This document shows positions 1-10,976 of a stretch of 64,000 bases of DNA, piece by piece. This DNA comes from Rehmannia glutinosa (taxonomy: Eukaryota > Streptophyta > Magnoliopsida > Lamiales > Orobanchaceae). The notes under the pieces were generated by a model. That model saw only the letters and a program-made list of their open reading frames with translations. It was not told where the DNA came from and searched no databases. Made by a program: the position numbers and the translations under genes. Every line of letters begins with the position of its first letter. Position 1 is the stretch's first letter. The stretch lies in NCBI GenBank assembly GCA_016081115.2, contig JABTTQ020002607.1, positions 372,001 through 436,000 on the forward strand. Direction: 5' to 3'.

Positions 1-476
1 TATGAGTGTTGAATTATAGATATCGAAAATAGGATTAATTTGATATATTATACATGCAAAACGGATATAAAACAAAAAAGTTATGTGAATTCAAAGTTTT
101 TTGGAAAAAAAATAACTAGGTATGCTGTAACTCGGATTCGAAGTCATTACATGACTCGATTTCGAGTCACTCAATGTATGATATATAAAGTAAAGTTCGT
201 TATTATAACCGAAGAGTTTATCTGGCATAGCGGATTGTCCAGTGTTTCCTCACTTTTGGGTCATGGTATCGATACTCACTGACCCCAATTTTCTTTTCAA
301 AAAAATAAAAGCTTACTCAAAATCGAGTCACTGTGACTCGAATTCGAGTTACAACATACTCAGTTTTTTGTTTCCAAAAAACTTTAAATTCACATAGCTT
401 TTTCTTTTTAAATCCGTTTTGCATGTATAATATATCAAATTAATCCTCTTTTCGATATCTATAATTCAACACCCAT
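1..476. repeat. Fold-back MITE-like element with long inverted repeats
   Basis: Positions 1-165 and about 314-476 are imperfect reverse complements over roughly 160 bp, including the shared words TTGAATTATAGATATCGA and TATATTATACATGCAAAACG. The centre has short ACTCGA-type inverted words. The left end may continue outside the window, so no target duplication can be checked. No coding potential is seen. The 80-aa ORF inside is a chance frame. Confidence 0.75.
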
Positions 477-699
477 ATTGCATATTTAAAAATGAAAAAT
501 ACAGGTTCGATTTCTTAAAAAAAGTTTGAAAAAAAAAGAATAAGAAGATACATAGAGACAAGTTAAGAAGAGAGAAATAACCCAAATATCAAACAAACAT
601 GCTAGAAGGGTATGAATGTCATTTTACACCCCAAAATGGCTAAAAAAGATGTGTTTGAAAAAGATGGCTAAAAACATCTTGGTTTATTAGGAATGGCTA

Positions 700-1060
700 A
701 AAAAACCGATTGTATGTTTTATTGTAATATATTCATAATTTGTGACTATATTAAAAAATATATTACTTTATCTCAAAAAACAAATACTTTTACTTATAAA
801 AGTATTACTTTAACTCTATCATATTTATTATTCATCTTTCTTTGTATTTATTATTAAAAAATGTAATACTTTATTTATAAAACATATATTTTTACTCTTA
901 AAACATGATATTTTGTCTCAAAAAATATATATTTTCACTTATAAAGGTGTTATTTTAACTCTAATATAATTTTTCTTTCAATGTAATGTAATCATAATTT
1001 GTGGCTATATTAAAAAATATGATACTTTATCTAAAATAACCGATACTTTTTCTCAGAAAA
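700..1060. repeat. AT-rich degenerate direct repeats
   Basis: A stretch at about 722-790 recurs at about 985-1050 (shared word ATCATAATTTGTG or close, then CTATATTAAAAAATAT). The intervening sequence has further imperfect copies of TACTTTTACTTATAAA. No gene is seen here. Confidence 0.5.
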
Positions 1061-1904
1061 CTGTTACTTTTAACAAGGGATCTGTCTTACAGATTGTGAC
1101 CCGTAAGACGGTCCTATATGAGTTTTTACCTTTTTTTCTTGCTTGAACTCTCAAAATGTCGACTTTGTGTACTGTGGGAGAAGATTTTCGTTGCAGACTC
1201 GGTGGAGCAGGTGATTATGGCAGGGACGATTTTTCAATAACATATTTGGTGGATTGTGATTACAAATTTGATGGTAACTCATCCTATTTAAATGGGATTT
1301 ACTAGATTTAGCCAACACCCCTATTCTTATGTGGACTGATTTGCACTCACGTTGACTTTATCACATAATTTATCAACATTAATCAGGTTTAATCTCAACC
1401 ATCAAAATTAGTAGATTTGTGGCTTGGATCTGGTCCTATGTACTCATATAATAGGGGTTCCTATATAACCTTCCCCCAATATATATATATATATATATAT
1501 ATGGATTGGTTCAAATTTCCTGGAAGCGGTTACTATATTTAATTTCCTGGATTTCTATTTTATCCCTTCTGTTGTATACTTACTTATGAAATGTTGTATA
1601 TATTGTAATATATCTTGACCATTGATTTACTATTTGGATGGTGTAGATTTAGTCCTATGGACTAACCTAGGAGGGTGGTCTCACGGATCCCCTCCCTATA
1701 TTTATATTTATGAAGAACCACTTTTACTACCAACAACATGCCGCGAAAATTTGCAAGTTGCCACAAAATTGTGGTATATAGAAATTATTCTTTTTGTTTA
1801 TAAAACTGTTTGTTATTTTTATAAAAAATAAATATTAGTAATTATATTTAAAAAATAAATATACTTTTAGCGGGATAAGCCAGAGGTAGGTCCATGTAGA
1901 GCTG
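1061..1904. other. Intergenic, with an (AT)n tract and a repeat word seen again at 21.76 kb
   Basis: No gene is seen. An AT dinucleotide tract lies at about 1480-1502. The minus-strand words near 1665-1685 (GAGACCACCCTCC then TAGGT) match the plus strand at about 21772-21792, so both probably belong to one dispersed repeat family. Neither end could be fixed. Confidence 0.4.
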
Positions 1905-2160
1905 TCAATTTCGGTCCGGCCCGGTAGGCTTGTTCATTCGCCGCCGTAAAATCACCAGACTGGGCTCTAAATTTAGAGGCCCAAAATGAGTCGGGCTTTT
2001 TTGGTCTGGACCATTAGACCCGAAAATCGGTCCGCTCGAGTGGCCCGATTTGTTTAGTACATTTTCGTGGGTTGGGCTCCAGAATGGTGACCAGAACACT
2101 GTTTGGCGCAGCCCAATTTTCGTTTAGTCCGGCTCAACCCGTTTGACACCTATAGATCCA
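1905..2160. repeat. GC-rich dispersed repeat fragment (CCGGCCCG type)
   Basis: A local GC-rich island in AT-rich DNA with words such as GGTCCGGCCCGG and GGCTCAACCCGTTTGACACC. Similar wording recurs near 51.37-51.5 kb and 56.3-56.45 kb, which suggests a dispersed non-coding repeat. Ends are not defined. The minus-strand 64-aa ORF here is low-complexity and not believed. Confidence 0.4.
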
Positions 2161-2715
2161 TGGAACCCATTATCCCCACACCTATCAAGTTTTGAAAAAA
2201 TAGATCCAATACTCGTCTCCAGATCCATTTGACTGGGTTCGGATCTATCTTCGATGGAGTTGTTTCATTATGAATTAAATTTAACTCACCCCTTTACCAT
2301 ACTTATTTATAATTTAAGTTGCTCCGACTAATAATGGCAATTATTTTTTGGCAAATAATGACAATTATTTGATAAAACAAAAGTTGTGATAGATCCAATA
2401 CTCCTGTCCGATCAATTAATGTGTTTTAAGTGCGCATTCATCCCAAAATTACGTGGGGCAATTATGACGAATTAACTGGTTTGATGATAGATCACATTGC
2501 TAAATTATTGCGAATATATAGTCAATAGACATATGCTATACCATATGAGAATAATCACGCCAAGAACAAAGTGCATCGTACTATAACGGTTAGAGCTGTC
2601 ATTTTCGGCCCAACAAAAAAATTGGACTAGATTATATTATTAATTGGAAGCCTGAAATGAATCGGGTGTATTTGGTATTTTGGTGTGAAAAAAAATTTGA
2701 ATACAAAATTCAGTT
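2161..2715. other. Intergenic, nothing recognised
   Basis: AT-rich sequence without an ORF, repeat or terminus that I can support. Confidence 0.5.
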
Positions 2716-2716
2716 T

Positions 2717-5700
2717 GTCACGCCTCAAATGCCACGCGACAACGATCAATCACTTAAACAGAAATAAACCAACAGTCTAAACCAATGATACAAAACTCCA
2801 AGTGAAATAGAGTCTAATGCAGCGGAATAAAATAAACACAAGTACGAAATACATCTCAAGGTCCGATGATATCCGAATACAATCCATCAAAATATCCGAA
2901 TTTAAACTTACAATCCAAACTAAAACAGAATGAAGGAGTTCAACAATAACAAAAGCAAAAGAAAATGTCGCTCGACATCAATGATTATAGGAACTAGTAC
3001 GACAGGCGGAGCACGGGATTCAGTCTGTGGTAGGTTCGACGTCTTCAACGTACTCCTCATCTAAAGGTTAGAAAACAGGAGGGGATGAGACAGAAATCTC
3101 AGTGGCTGGGGTGATAGTGTGAGAGTGTGGCGATGTATATAGTTAATGTGAGAAAACGGTTGTATGAAAACGCGTGAGGTATGATGCATGTTTTCACACA
3201 TAGTCCACAAGCGTCGTGAAAAATATATATTAAGTAATATACTTATACAGTTTAAGAAATAGTTTGTGGTCACACAAGCACTATGATTCAGGCAAGACAT
3301 GTAGGATTGCGTACTGAATGTAACACCAATCCTATGCAAACGAGTAAAGGTTGCGTACAGATTTGTAGCGCCAACCAATCGGGTCCGATTAACTCCAGAA
3401 TCGTGTGGATCAGACAACGATTCCTTCGTTCTTTCTTGTAACTCTCCGTTCAAGATGGTCCAAGACCTGTCACCTTATCGCTCCATAGGGAAAGACAAAA
3501 TCCACATTGGAGCTTGCATGGCTCAAATTCGTCATAATCATGATTATACCTCAAGTACTACGACCAACTTCCCTTGGACAAACTCCGTTTCTCAGTTGCG
3601 GGATTAGGACGATGGGGCCGGAAGAGTGGAATAGCAGCCGACCTGTCCGGTTCCATCCCCGACGTATCCATTCCGACTGTGAGCTCGACATACCAAGTTG
3701 ACTCAGACAGGAAAGTAAATACAAGTTAAGGTAGTCAACCAGGCAGTCGAGTATTATTGATTCAGGGAAGCATTTTAGGAAAGTTTTCGAAAATTTGCGC
3801 AAGGAAATTATGGCGTTGGTGGAGTTATTTGGATGAAGATGAATATCGGGAGGATAAGCAATCTTCGATATCTTGAAAGATTAGGTGGAACATAAGTCTC
3901 GTTATAGATTCGAAATCGCAAGACGAGGAAGTCGCCCCACGATCACGTATTAATCGGTCAAGACGATCCGATAAGTCAGGGAATTTTGAGAAAATAAATT
4001 ATTTTAATCAATAATTAAAGTCAGAGGGTACATGGATGTTTCTTTAAATAAAAAATAATTCAAGTTAGGTCCTTGTAAAAAGAAAATTTACAATTAGCCC
4101 CGTTTTGTAAAAACCAATTATTTTGGGGTTAAATATTGAATAAATAAATGTCCCGACCTCGAAACATTATGAAGTCAATTCCTAAATTCTCTAAATTGTT
4201 CAGAGATTCAGGTTTTTAAAGTTTTGAGGTCGATTTTTTTATAAAATTCGCACATTAGCCCCAAATTTGTTAAAATTATCATTTCGGTCCCTAAGTTTAA
4301 AATAATTGGAACTCACAAACCGGAAGGGATTTTAATGTGATTCCAGTTGTAAAATGTCACTAAGGCCAGTGGGATATTGGGACAAAAACAGTTTTAAAAA
4401 TAAATAAGTATAGGCCCCTTAACGTTTGAAAATCTTATTTTTGTCCCATTTTGAAATAATTGCCTTTAAGGCTTTTAGGGGTCCGATTGTTATGAAATTT
4501 GAACCTTGAGTCCAAAATATCATTATGTTATAGTTAAATTAGTATTTCCAGGTTCATGGACTGCATAAGTCCTGGAAATTCATTTTGGTCCTCAATTTTA
4601 ATCTTTTACAATTTGGTCCCTCAAGTTTTATAAAATTCCTTTCCAAGCTCTAAACACTTGGATTTTTGGAATACACTTAAAATATGTTATTTCCAGTCCC
4701 TTAAGAGTTAAAAATTAAAATTTTAAAAATAGGGCCTGGTACAGTTTCGAAAATTACAAAATAGCCCTTAAACTTCTAAAATTTTACAATCTAGTCCTTG
4801 GGCTTTTAAAGGTTGATTTTATTTATCTAAAAACTCTTAAAACTGTATTAAAATACCCAAACATCATTTTTGAACCTGAGTACAGTCCCAAAACTCAAAA
4901 ATTACAGAGGGGTCCCTTAAGTTTTATTTTCTTGCAATTAAGTCCACCAATTTTCTATTTTTGCATTTTAAGTCCAAAAATTGAAATTTAATCAATTATG
5001 CTCGACTTTTCCACGTTATAAGTTATACAAAATATATATTTCAAGAGTCATACACATACATGACCATCTCATACAAGAATTCATCAAATATAACAATAAA
5101 GTGTACATGTATGCCATATTTTTCGATAAATCGCATTTTTGAGCAACACTTGAGAATTTTTCCAACTTGATATAAGAAAATATCATGCAATACATAATAT
5201 ATATATATATCAAGTGCTCAAAATCAAAATAAAAATTCTACATGCATTTTTAAGTAAAACACCTAGAAGTTGAAAGGATTTTTCCACTCACCTTAAAGAT
5301 TGATTTGTTGGTGAAAAATGGACTAAATCACTCTTGATGCAGAAGTGACTTAGGTCAGCCCCTAAGTCAAGGAATATAAAAAAAAATGTAGGAGTTAGGA
5401 AATGAGGTCAAAAATTGAAGGAAAGAAGAAAGAGGTGAAGAAAATTGGTAAAGCTACACTTACCTTGTATAGTAGATGAAATGAGACTAGTAGAGGTCTC
5501 AAAATGGGTCTTTTTGCTCACTCTTAAAATAACTCTGAAGGTCAGCCCCTAAAAGTCCAAAAATAAAAATGGAGTATCAAAATTTTGGAAAATAGAAGAG
5601 AAGAAGAAAATGTACTAAAAATCTCATTTCTTACCTTCTAGTCCAAATTCCTTCACAATTTCTTGAGGTCTAGTCAAGACAGTTCCAAGTATCTGTTATC

Positions 5701-5860
5701 TTCAAGTTGTCTTCTAAGTGCACCTCAAACCAAAAATCAAACTTTGGTTAAGAAGTGAAGAGGATGAGCTAGAAATATCAAAATAGATTGAAGAAGAAAA
5801 TTCCTTACATTGTAGTAGTGATAGTTTCGAAAATAAAGAAGTAAGAAGAGTTCTTGTGTT
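2717..5860. repeat. Degenerate LTR-retrotransposon-like non-coding tract
   Basis: The block opens with TGTCACGCCTCAAATGCC, a common way for long plant Gypsy LTRs to start. It continues for about 3 kb with no ORF, many repeats of phrases such as AGTCCCTAAG and TTTTAAAATT, and a more GC-rich section at 3000-3700. A matching second LTR, a PBS and protein domains were not found. It may be a solo LTR or a large non-autonomous derivative. The assignment rests only on the terminal word and the texture of the sequence. Confidence 0.35.
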
Positions 5861-5874
5861 TTTGTTAAGTGTTT

Positions 5875-6130
5875 GAAGAAAGAAGAAAGTGTTTGAGGAT
5901 ATGAAGAAATTATTCTTGAAGATATGACGAAAGTGTGTTTGAAGATATGAAGAAGTGTTTGAAGATATGAGAGAGGTGTGTTTGAAGATATGAAGAAATG
6001 TTTGGAGATATGAAGGAGATGTGTTTGAAGATATGAAGATTGTTTGAAGATATGAAGAATGTGTGTTTTGAAGATATGAAGATTGTTTGAAGATTTGAAG
6101 AATGTGTGTTTGAAGATATGAAGAAATTTG
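5875..6130. repeat. Minisatellite, unit close to TTTGAAGATATGAAGAA
   Basis: About ten tandem imperfect copies of GTTTGAAGATATGAAGA with variable GTGTG or AATG spacers, so units differ in length. It lies at the right edge of the LTR-like tract. No gene is seen. Confidence 0.8.
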
Positions 6131-6179
6131 TGGAGAGAAGTAGGAGAATGTTTAGAGAGAAGGGAGAGGATTTTTTTGC

Positions 6180-7039
6180 TTGGGAGATTAATAATAGTTA
6201 ATGGGAATAATTAGGGGTTTAGGGTAAAAAACAAATAACTAGCTTTCTTTATTAGGGACATGAAGCCAAAAGCTAGGTTTTAAAGGGAAATTTAAAATTA
6301 ATTTGTTTGACTAATGGGTTAGTGGGATTTGTAGGAATATTTTTAGTTGTAGGCTTGGAAGACATAAAATAAAATAGAAATAAAATTATTAAAATGTTTT
6401 TGTCCAATAATAATTTAGTTGGAAGATACAAAATGATAAAATAGTGATAGAATAAAAATTGAGTTATTTTCTCCATTTAAAGTGGTAATTTCGAAAATTA
6501 GGGAAAAAAGAAAAAAACTATTTGGTTTCTTTTCTTTATAAAATTGAGGGGAAAAAATAAAATATATAAATATCCATAATTAAATATTTAGAAATTTAAA
6601 ATAAAGATGTGAAATAAGAAATGTGTAATCGAAAAATAAATTGTAAGTTGGTTGGGATGAATTATAGAATAAGATGAAATATTTGGATAAGGATCGAAAT
6701 GTACTCCTAAATTTTCGAGGGTCTAATATTTCTAAAGTCGTAGTCATTCGATCAAACATTAATACTAGAGGAGAATATAAAATTGCTAAGCTCCAAAAAT
6801 ACGAAATGTGTAATGTACGTTGGAAGAAATAAATAAAAGTAGAGTCGCGTTTCATTAATAATAGGTTTGTGATACATGGCATAATAAATAATCACTACAT
6901 AACACTGTATCTCACGTTGTTAAAATTCGGGGCCTCGGCCTCACACGGTTATTTTCATTCCTTAAGTTTTTTTTTTTTTCAAATAAGAGTAAAAATATGT
7001 AAAAGAAAGGAAAAAATTCTAATCACAAGCCGATCAAGT
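6180..7039. other. Intergenic AT-rich DNA
   Basis: No supported gene. Two ORFs of about 100 aa (6580-6882 minus, 6869-7168 plus) lack family resemblance and have the composition expected of AT-rich chance frames. Confidence 0.5.
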
Positions 7040-7566
7040 AGGGCTACAATCGAACCGAACCGAAAGCTGAACTTTGAAGAGTTTGATTTTGGCTCGTTTA
7101 TTATAGCGTCAAATTCGAGCCATAATTTATCAAATATATTAGTGGCTCACGAACTTTTTCGAGCTTAATCGAGCCTAAACGAGCTTAGTAAAAATTAATT
7201 AAAATTAAAGTATTCTTTAATTTATTACAAAAATAAAAATATATATATAAAAAACGCATAATATATTTATTAAAATCTATGATTTTATTCGAACAAATAA
7301 ATTTATTCAAATATTTTTATATTTATCATAAGTTAACATATAAAAATTAAAATTGAAGTCAAATTATTAGTTTAATTTATACGAGCTTACTAACGAGCCT
7401 ACTAACGAGCTTACTAACGAGCCTGTTCACGAGCTAACGGACCGAGTATCTATCAGTTTGAGTTTGGTTCATTTATTTTAACGAGCCTCATTAAACGAAC
7501 TCGAACGAGCTTTTATCAAATCGAGCTCCGAATAGTTCACGAGCGGGTTGGTTTATCTGTAGCCCT
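7040..7566. mobile_element. MITE with AGGGCTACA termini
   Basis: Inverted termini AGGGCTACA at the left and TGTAGCCCT at the right, followed inward by similar words rich in CGAACC and CGAGC. This is the layout of a widespread plant hAT-type MITE. An internal tandem run of ACGAGCTTACTA / ACGAGCCTACTA lies at 7381-7440. Only AAGT is shared by the two flanks, so the 8-bp duplication expected for hAT is not preserved. Confidence 0.65.
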
Positions 7567-7567
7567 A

Positions 7568-8242
7568 AGTATGAGCCTCACTAAAACCTACCAAGATAAA
7601 ACCAACCATTGGCAAAAAAATGTACCCTTTGCAAGACATCCACACAATAATACATAAATAAAAACACTAAACAATTACTCTAGAATCCTCATTATCAGAT
7701 GAATCCACTTCATCAGCATAGTCCTCCCACCTTTTGGTAGCAACCACGTTTAAGGATTTGAAGCCATTGAATTGAGCATCATCCAAAAGAGTGAGATTAT
7801 GAATTGGAGGAGTTATTGTTTAGAGCACTCCAACGACTTATCACGGATAACCTAACAAAGAGGACGTATGGGCTTGGCCAACTTGTATCGAACTATCCGC
7901 GGCCGCCTCTTGATATCAGAAAAAGTGGGCAAAATATCCCTCGTGAAGGGTGTGGGCACCCTAGATGCAGTATTCAGTGCGGTGTTATCCAATTCTATAT
8001 GTGCATCCAAAGTAGCCATGAATATTCCCATTGAATTGCAGGATTCAAAGGCGCCAGAGCGGAGCTAGCAGGCACGTGCGTATCCAACGCCACGACCTAA
8101 TTATTTTTGTTATCCGCGTTGTCCATAGTTATATCCAAATCAAACACATCATATAAAGCAGCAAAAGAATTCGCCACTGTAACACCATTAAACTTACCAA
8201 AAGAAATAGGAGAAGAAACACAACAACCTTAGTAGGAGAATG
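7568..8242 (-). pseudogene. LINE ORF1 remnant, C-terminal part
   Basis: Read on the minus strand just left of the LTR element, the sequence contains a GVTVANSFAALYDVFD-like segment, the style of the C-terminal part of plant LINE ORF1 proteins, followed by stops. It continues the LINE ORF1 on the other side of the LTR element (16044-16740): the two pieces are separated only by the insertion and share the 5-bp duplication GAATG. Frames are broken, so no product is expected. The plus-strand ORFs at 7804-8068 are shadows. Confidence 0.5.
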
Positions 8243-8501
8243 TGTAAGTCCAAGAGACTACGATAATCTAGAGGGGGTGAATAGATTATCTCCATCTTTT
8301 CGATTTTACCCTCTTTTTCGAACCGAATGCTCAAAAACAATAATAAAGGTGCGGAATGTAAACAACACGCGTTGATTTAAAGAGGTTCAACCCACCTAGG
8401 GCCTAATCCTCTACCACCCCAGTATATCCGGGATAGATTTCAAAAAGAAAAAAATTTTTATTAATTACCAAAATTAATACAAACTCAACTTACAACACCT
8501 T

Positions 8502-8737
8502 GAAGAGCACCACACTCTTCTTCAACACCACCTTTGGAGATTACCACAATCTCCCTTTGAAGATTACCACAATCTTCCTTCAACGGCACCTTGTGAAGAT
8601 TACCACAATCTTCAACCTTGAAGAATACCAAATTCTTCAATACCTCAATAAGAAGATCACAACAATCTTCTTACACCTATCACCTAGATTATCCAAGTGT
8701 GTTCTTACCACAAGAACACTCACAAGGATATCTTGTG
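8502..8737 (-). promoter_or_regulatory. Array of seven to eight hairpins with a conserved loop (3' LTR copy)
   Basis: Consecutive perfect inverted repeats, plus-strand stems: 8502-8520 GAAGAG/CTCTTC, 8536-8554 GGAGAT/ATCTCC, 8559-8577 GAAGAT/ATCTTC, 8595-8613 GAAGAT/ATCTTC, 8618-8640 TTGAAGAAT/ATTCTTCAA, 8649-8673 TAAGAAGAT/ATCTTCTTA, 8699-8719 GTGTTCTT/AAGAACAC. Loops are ACCACA or a close variant, which reads TGTGGT on the element's sense strand. A possible eighth stem, CACAAG/CTTGTG with loop GATAT, is at 8721-8737. The array lies 220-460 nt downstream of the LTR TATA box, so it should be in the transcript. Function is unknown. Confidence 0.8.
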
Positions 8738-8955
8738 TTGAATGATAACCAAAAATCAAGATTACAACTCAATAATGAATATTACAATTGGAGTGCAAAG
8801 TGTAATCAAGAATAGCCTAGACCTCAAGGATGTGAAAGTGATAAGCTAGGCAAAATTACAACAAGAATAATAACAATGAAGAACAAATATTTGCTTGAAG
8901 TGTATCTTGTTGTGTTGTGTCTCAATTGTTGTATTGGTTGCTCCAAAACTTCCTC

Positions 8956-8963
8956 TATTTATA
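8956..8963 (-). promoter_or_regulatory. TATA box of the 3' LTR
   Basis: TATAAATA on the minus strand. The position fits transcription towards lower coordinates, with the palindrome cluster upstream and the hairpin array downstream. Confidence 0.6.
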
Positions 8964-9121
8964 GGAGATGATTGATCAAGCATAGGCTCATCTTGGGGAT
9001 TGAAAATCTACAGAAAAATACAATTAAAATCAAGAATATAGCTGTTAGAAATCAATCCCACATTTTAAGGAAATATGGCTGCTGTCAAACGGTCATATTT
9101 TTGCTGTCAAAACACAGGGCG

Positions 9122-9319
9122 ACCGGTCGCACAGAAATAGAAGTTTGAAACGAAACACAGGAAAATTACAGAGGGTGACCGGTCATAGGGTACTTCGACC
9201 GGTCGACCTTAACTTCAACCGGTCCCCCTCAATGAGAAAATAAGAAGGTTTCGTTCTGTTTCAAAACTAAACGTTCAGGTACCGGTCGACGCCACCGGTC
9301 GACGCCCTAGTCGACCGGT
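9122..9319. promoter_or_regulatory. Cluster of seven ACCGGT palindromes in U3
   Basis: ACCGGT occurs at 9122, 9178, 9198, 9218, 9281, 9294 and 9314, mostly within the longer palindromes GACCGGTC or CGACCGGTCG. A random hexamer is expected about once in 4 kb. The cluster lies 160-360 bp upstream of the LTR TATA box in transcription direction, where enhancer repeats sit in other LTRs. In the 5' LTR only three ACCGGT remain. An enhancer role is inference. Confidence 0.6.
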
Positions 9320-9720
9320 CGACCTGACCGTTTTTCACTTCCGTCTCATTTTTTTGTTCCAAAAACATCTTCAGGTACGGGTTGCCCTATACGGCGACCG
9401 ATTGACCTTGAGACAGAAAAGTTGTCTAATTTTTGTCGAAAATAAAACCCAAGAAATACTCCGAAAATTTAGTAAAAACATTTTAAACCAATCGGAAGTA
9501 TTTAGACAACATTTAGAAACCTTGTTTTGAAGTAAAACATATAAACATAAAATCATTAGAAGTGTTGTCCAATTTTATCTAAAGTAAAACTTGAAGAAAT
9601 GCTCCGAAAAATATTAAAACCATTTTAAATCATTTAGGAGTATTTGGACAATAATTAAAAACATTATTTTGGTGTAAAAATAAAATCATCAAAATTAAGA
9701 TAAAAAACATGTATCAAACA

Positions 9721-9733
9721 ATCTCCCCCTTTT
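9721..9733 (-). other. Polypurine tract of the non-autonomous element
   Basis: AAAAGGGGGAGAT on the minus strand directly before the 3' LTR, the expected place for the primer of plus-strand DNA synthesis. Confidence 0.75.
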
Positions 9734-10976
9734 TGATGATTACAAAGCAAAACAAATTTTACAAAAAATAGGAGAACAATTTTAGAAATGATTTTCCGGT
9801 AAAAATATTTAACCGTTTGGAAGCAACCAAAATTTCCAAAATATAAAAGCAACCAAGTAGGGGAGTAAATATATTTAGTAACAAAGCACAAGCTCCCCCT
9901 ATCAACAAGCACATCAAGAATAATGTAAAAGCAATTAACCATAAGCTAGAAGCTTAGCTTTTACATATTGTTCAAGAGCTTATAAGCTCCCCCTGTCACA
10001 AAACATCATTAGACATGTATAAAAGTCCATCAAGCAATAATTGGACTAGATATAATACACAGCTTATGGCTTTTGAGAGCCATGCTTATAGCTTTTATAA
10101 CAAGTTTTTATTAGTTTCTTTGAGCTAATGAGCCAATTTCCTGTTTCTCCCCCTTTGGAATCATCAAAAAGAATGTTAGGATGATAAAAACATCATTCAA
10201 GTTTATCAAAGTACGCCAACAATACGTTTTATCAACCATGAAAGAATTAAGCTTAGAATCCAAGAAAAAATGAGAGAAATGTATCATAAGAAATCCAAAA
10301 GCTCATTTGTTAGCCAAAAACATGATCTCAAAAAGATTTTAAGACTTTAGGAAGTAAGAGACTCATGTAGAAGTTGAAATTTTCATTGTGACATTTCATC
10401 AAACACTTTGTGAGCTTGAAAAATAAAAGAAGTTGTATATAGCCTTTGTAAATGATCCAAGCCAAAAAATTTAATACCATCACCAAAGGTAATTTTTAAC
10501 ATATATCCAACAAATAATAGGCATAAACAAGGTAAATTCTTAAGGGTTCAACCCAATTGAGATAATATAGCCAAAAAGATCAAGGCATTACAAATGCCAT
10601 CAAAAAATAAAAGAGCCATCAAGTAATACAAGTCATGCCTCAAACAATACATATAAGACATTACAAATGTCCCAAAAAATCCATCTAAGCATAATGATCA
10701 AAGCATCTCAAATGCATCTAAGCAAAAATTAAAAGAAGCACTTTTACCATCAAGTACTTCATACCAATTATCAAACAATGCCATATAAGAGTATTTTTAC
10801 CATCAAATACTCCATCAATATCATGATCATCCACAAGTCATTATCAACTTGCAATTTTAACCCTTTCAAGAAAACAGGCAAATTTCATTAGTGCAAAATG
10901 AGTTTTACAAAGTTCATAAAAATACAAAGTAACATGAACAAGAAGGAAAATGCTAAAAGGTAGAGAGGCGAGGACA
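9734..10976. other. Non-coding 3' internal region of the element
   Basis: About 1.2 kb between the accessory ORF and the polypurine tract. It has repeated words such as AAGCTCCCCCT and ATCAAGTA but no ORF or family domain that I recognise. Confidence 0.55.

Larger units (their letters stand above)
8243..9720 (-). repeat. 3' LTR of the non-autonomous element
   Basis: 1478 bp. It matches 14606-16043 almost throughout, with the clearest differences in the GACCGGTC-rich section (about 9115-9410), where the other LTR has many small deletions and substitutions. It contains a hairpin array, a minus-strand TATA box and the palindrome cluster annotated separately. Confidence 0.93.

Noticed and set aside
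1386..1860. Helitron end
   Set aside because: The TATATATAGG and GGTTCAAATG words are suggestive, but no TC start, no CTRR end with hairpin and no replicase were found.
3061..3453. 130-aa minus-strand ORF in the LTR-like tract
   Set aside because: No domain or family resemblance, and it lies in a region that looks like non-coding LTR DNA.
8502..8737. CRISPR-like or simple tandem repeat reading of the hairpin block
   Set aside because: Spacers are not unique fixed-length sequences and the units are imperfect inverted repeats inside an LTR. A plant nuclear context also excludes CRISPR.
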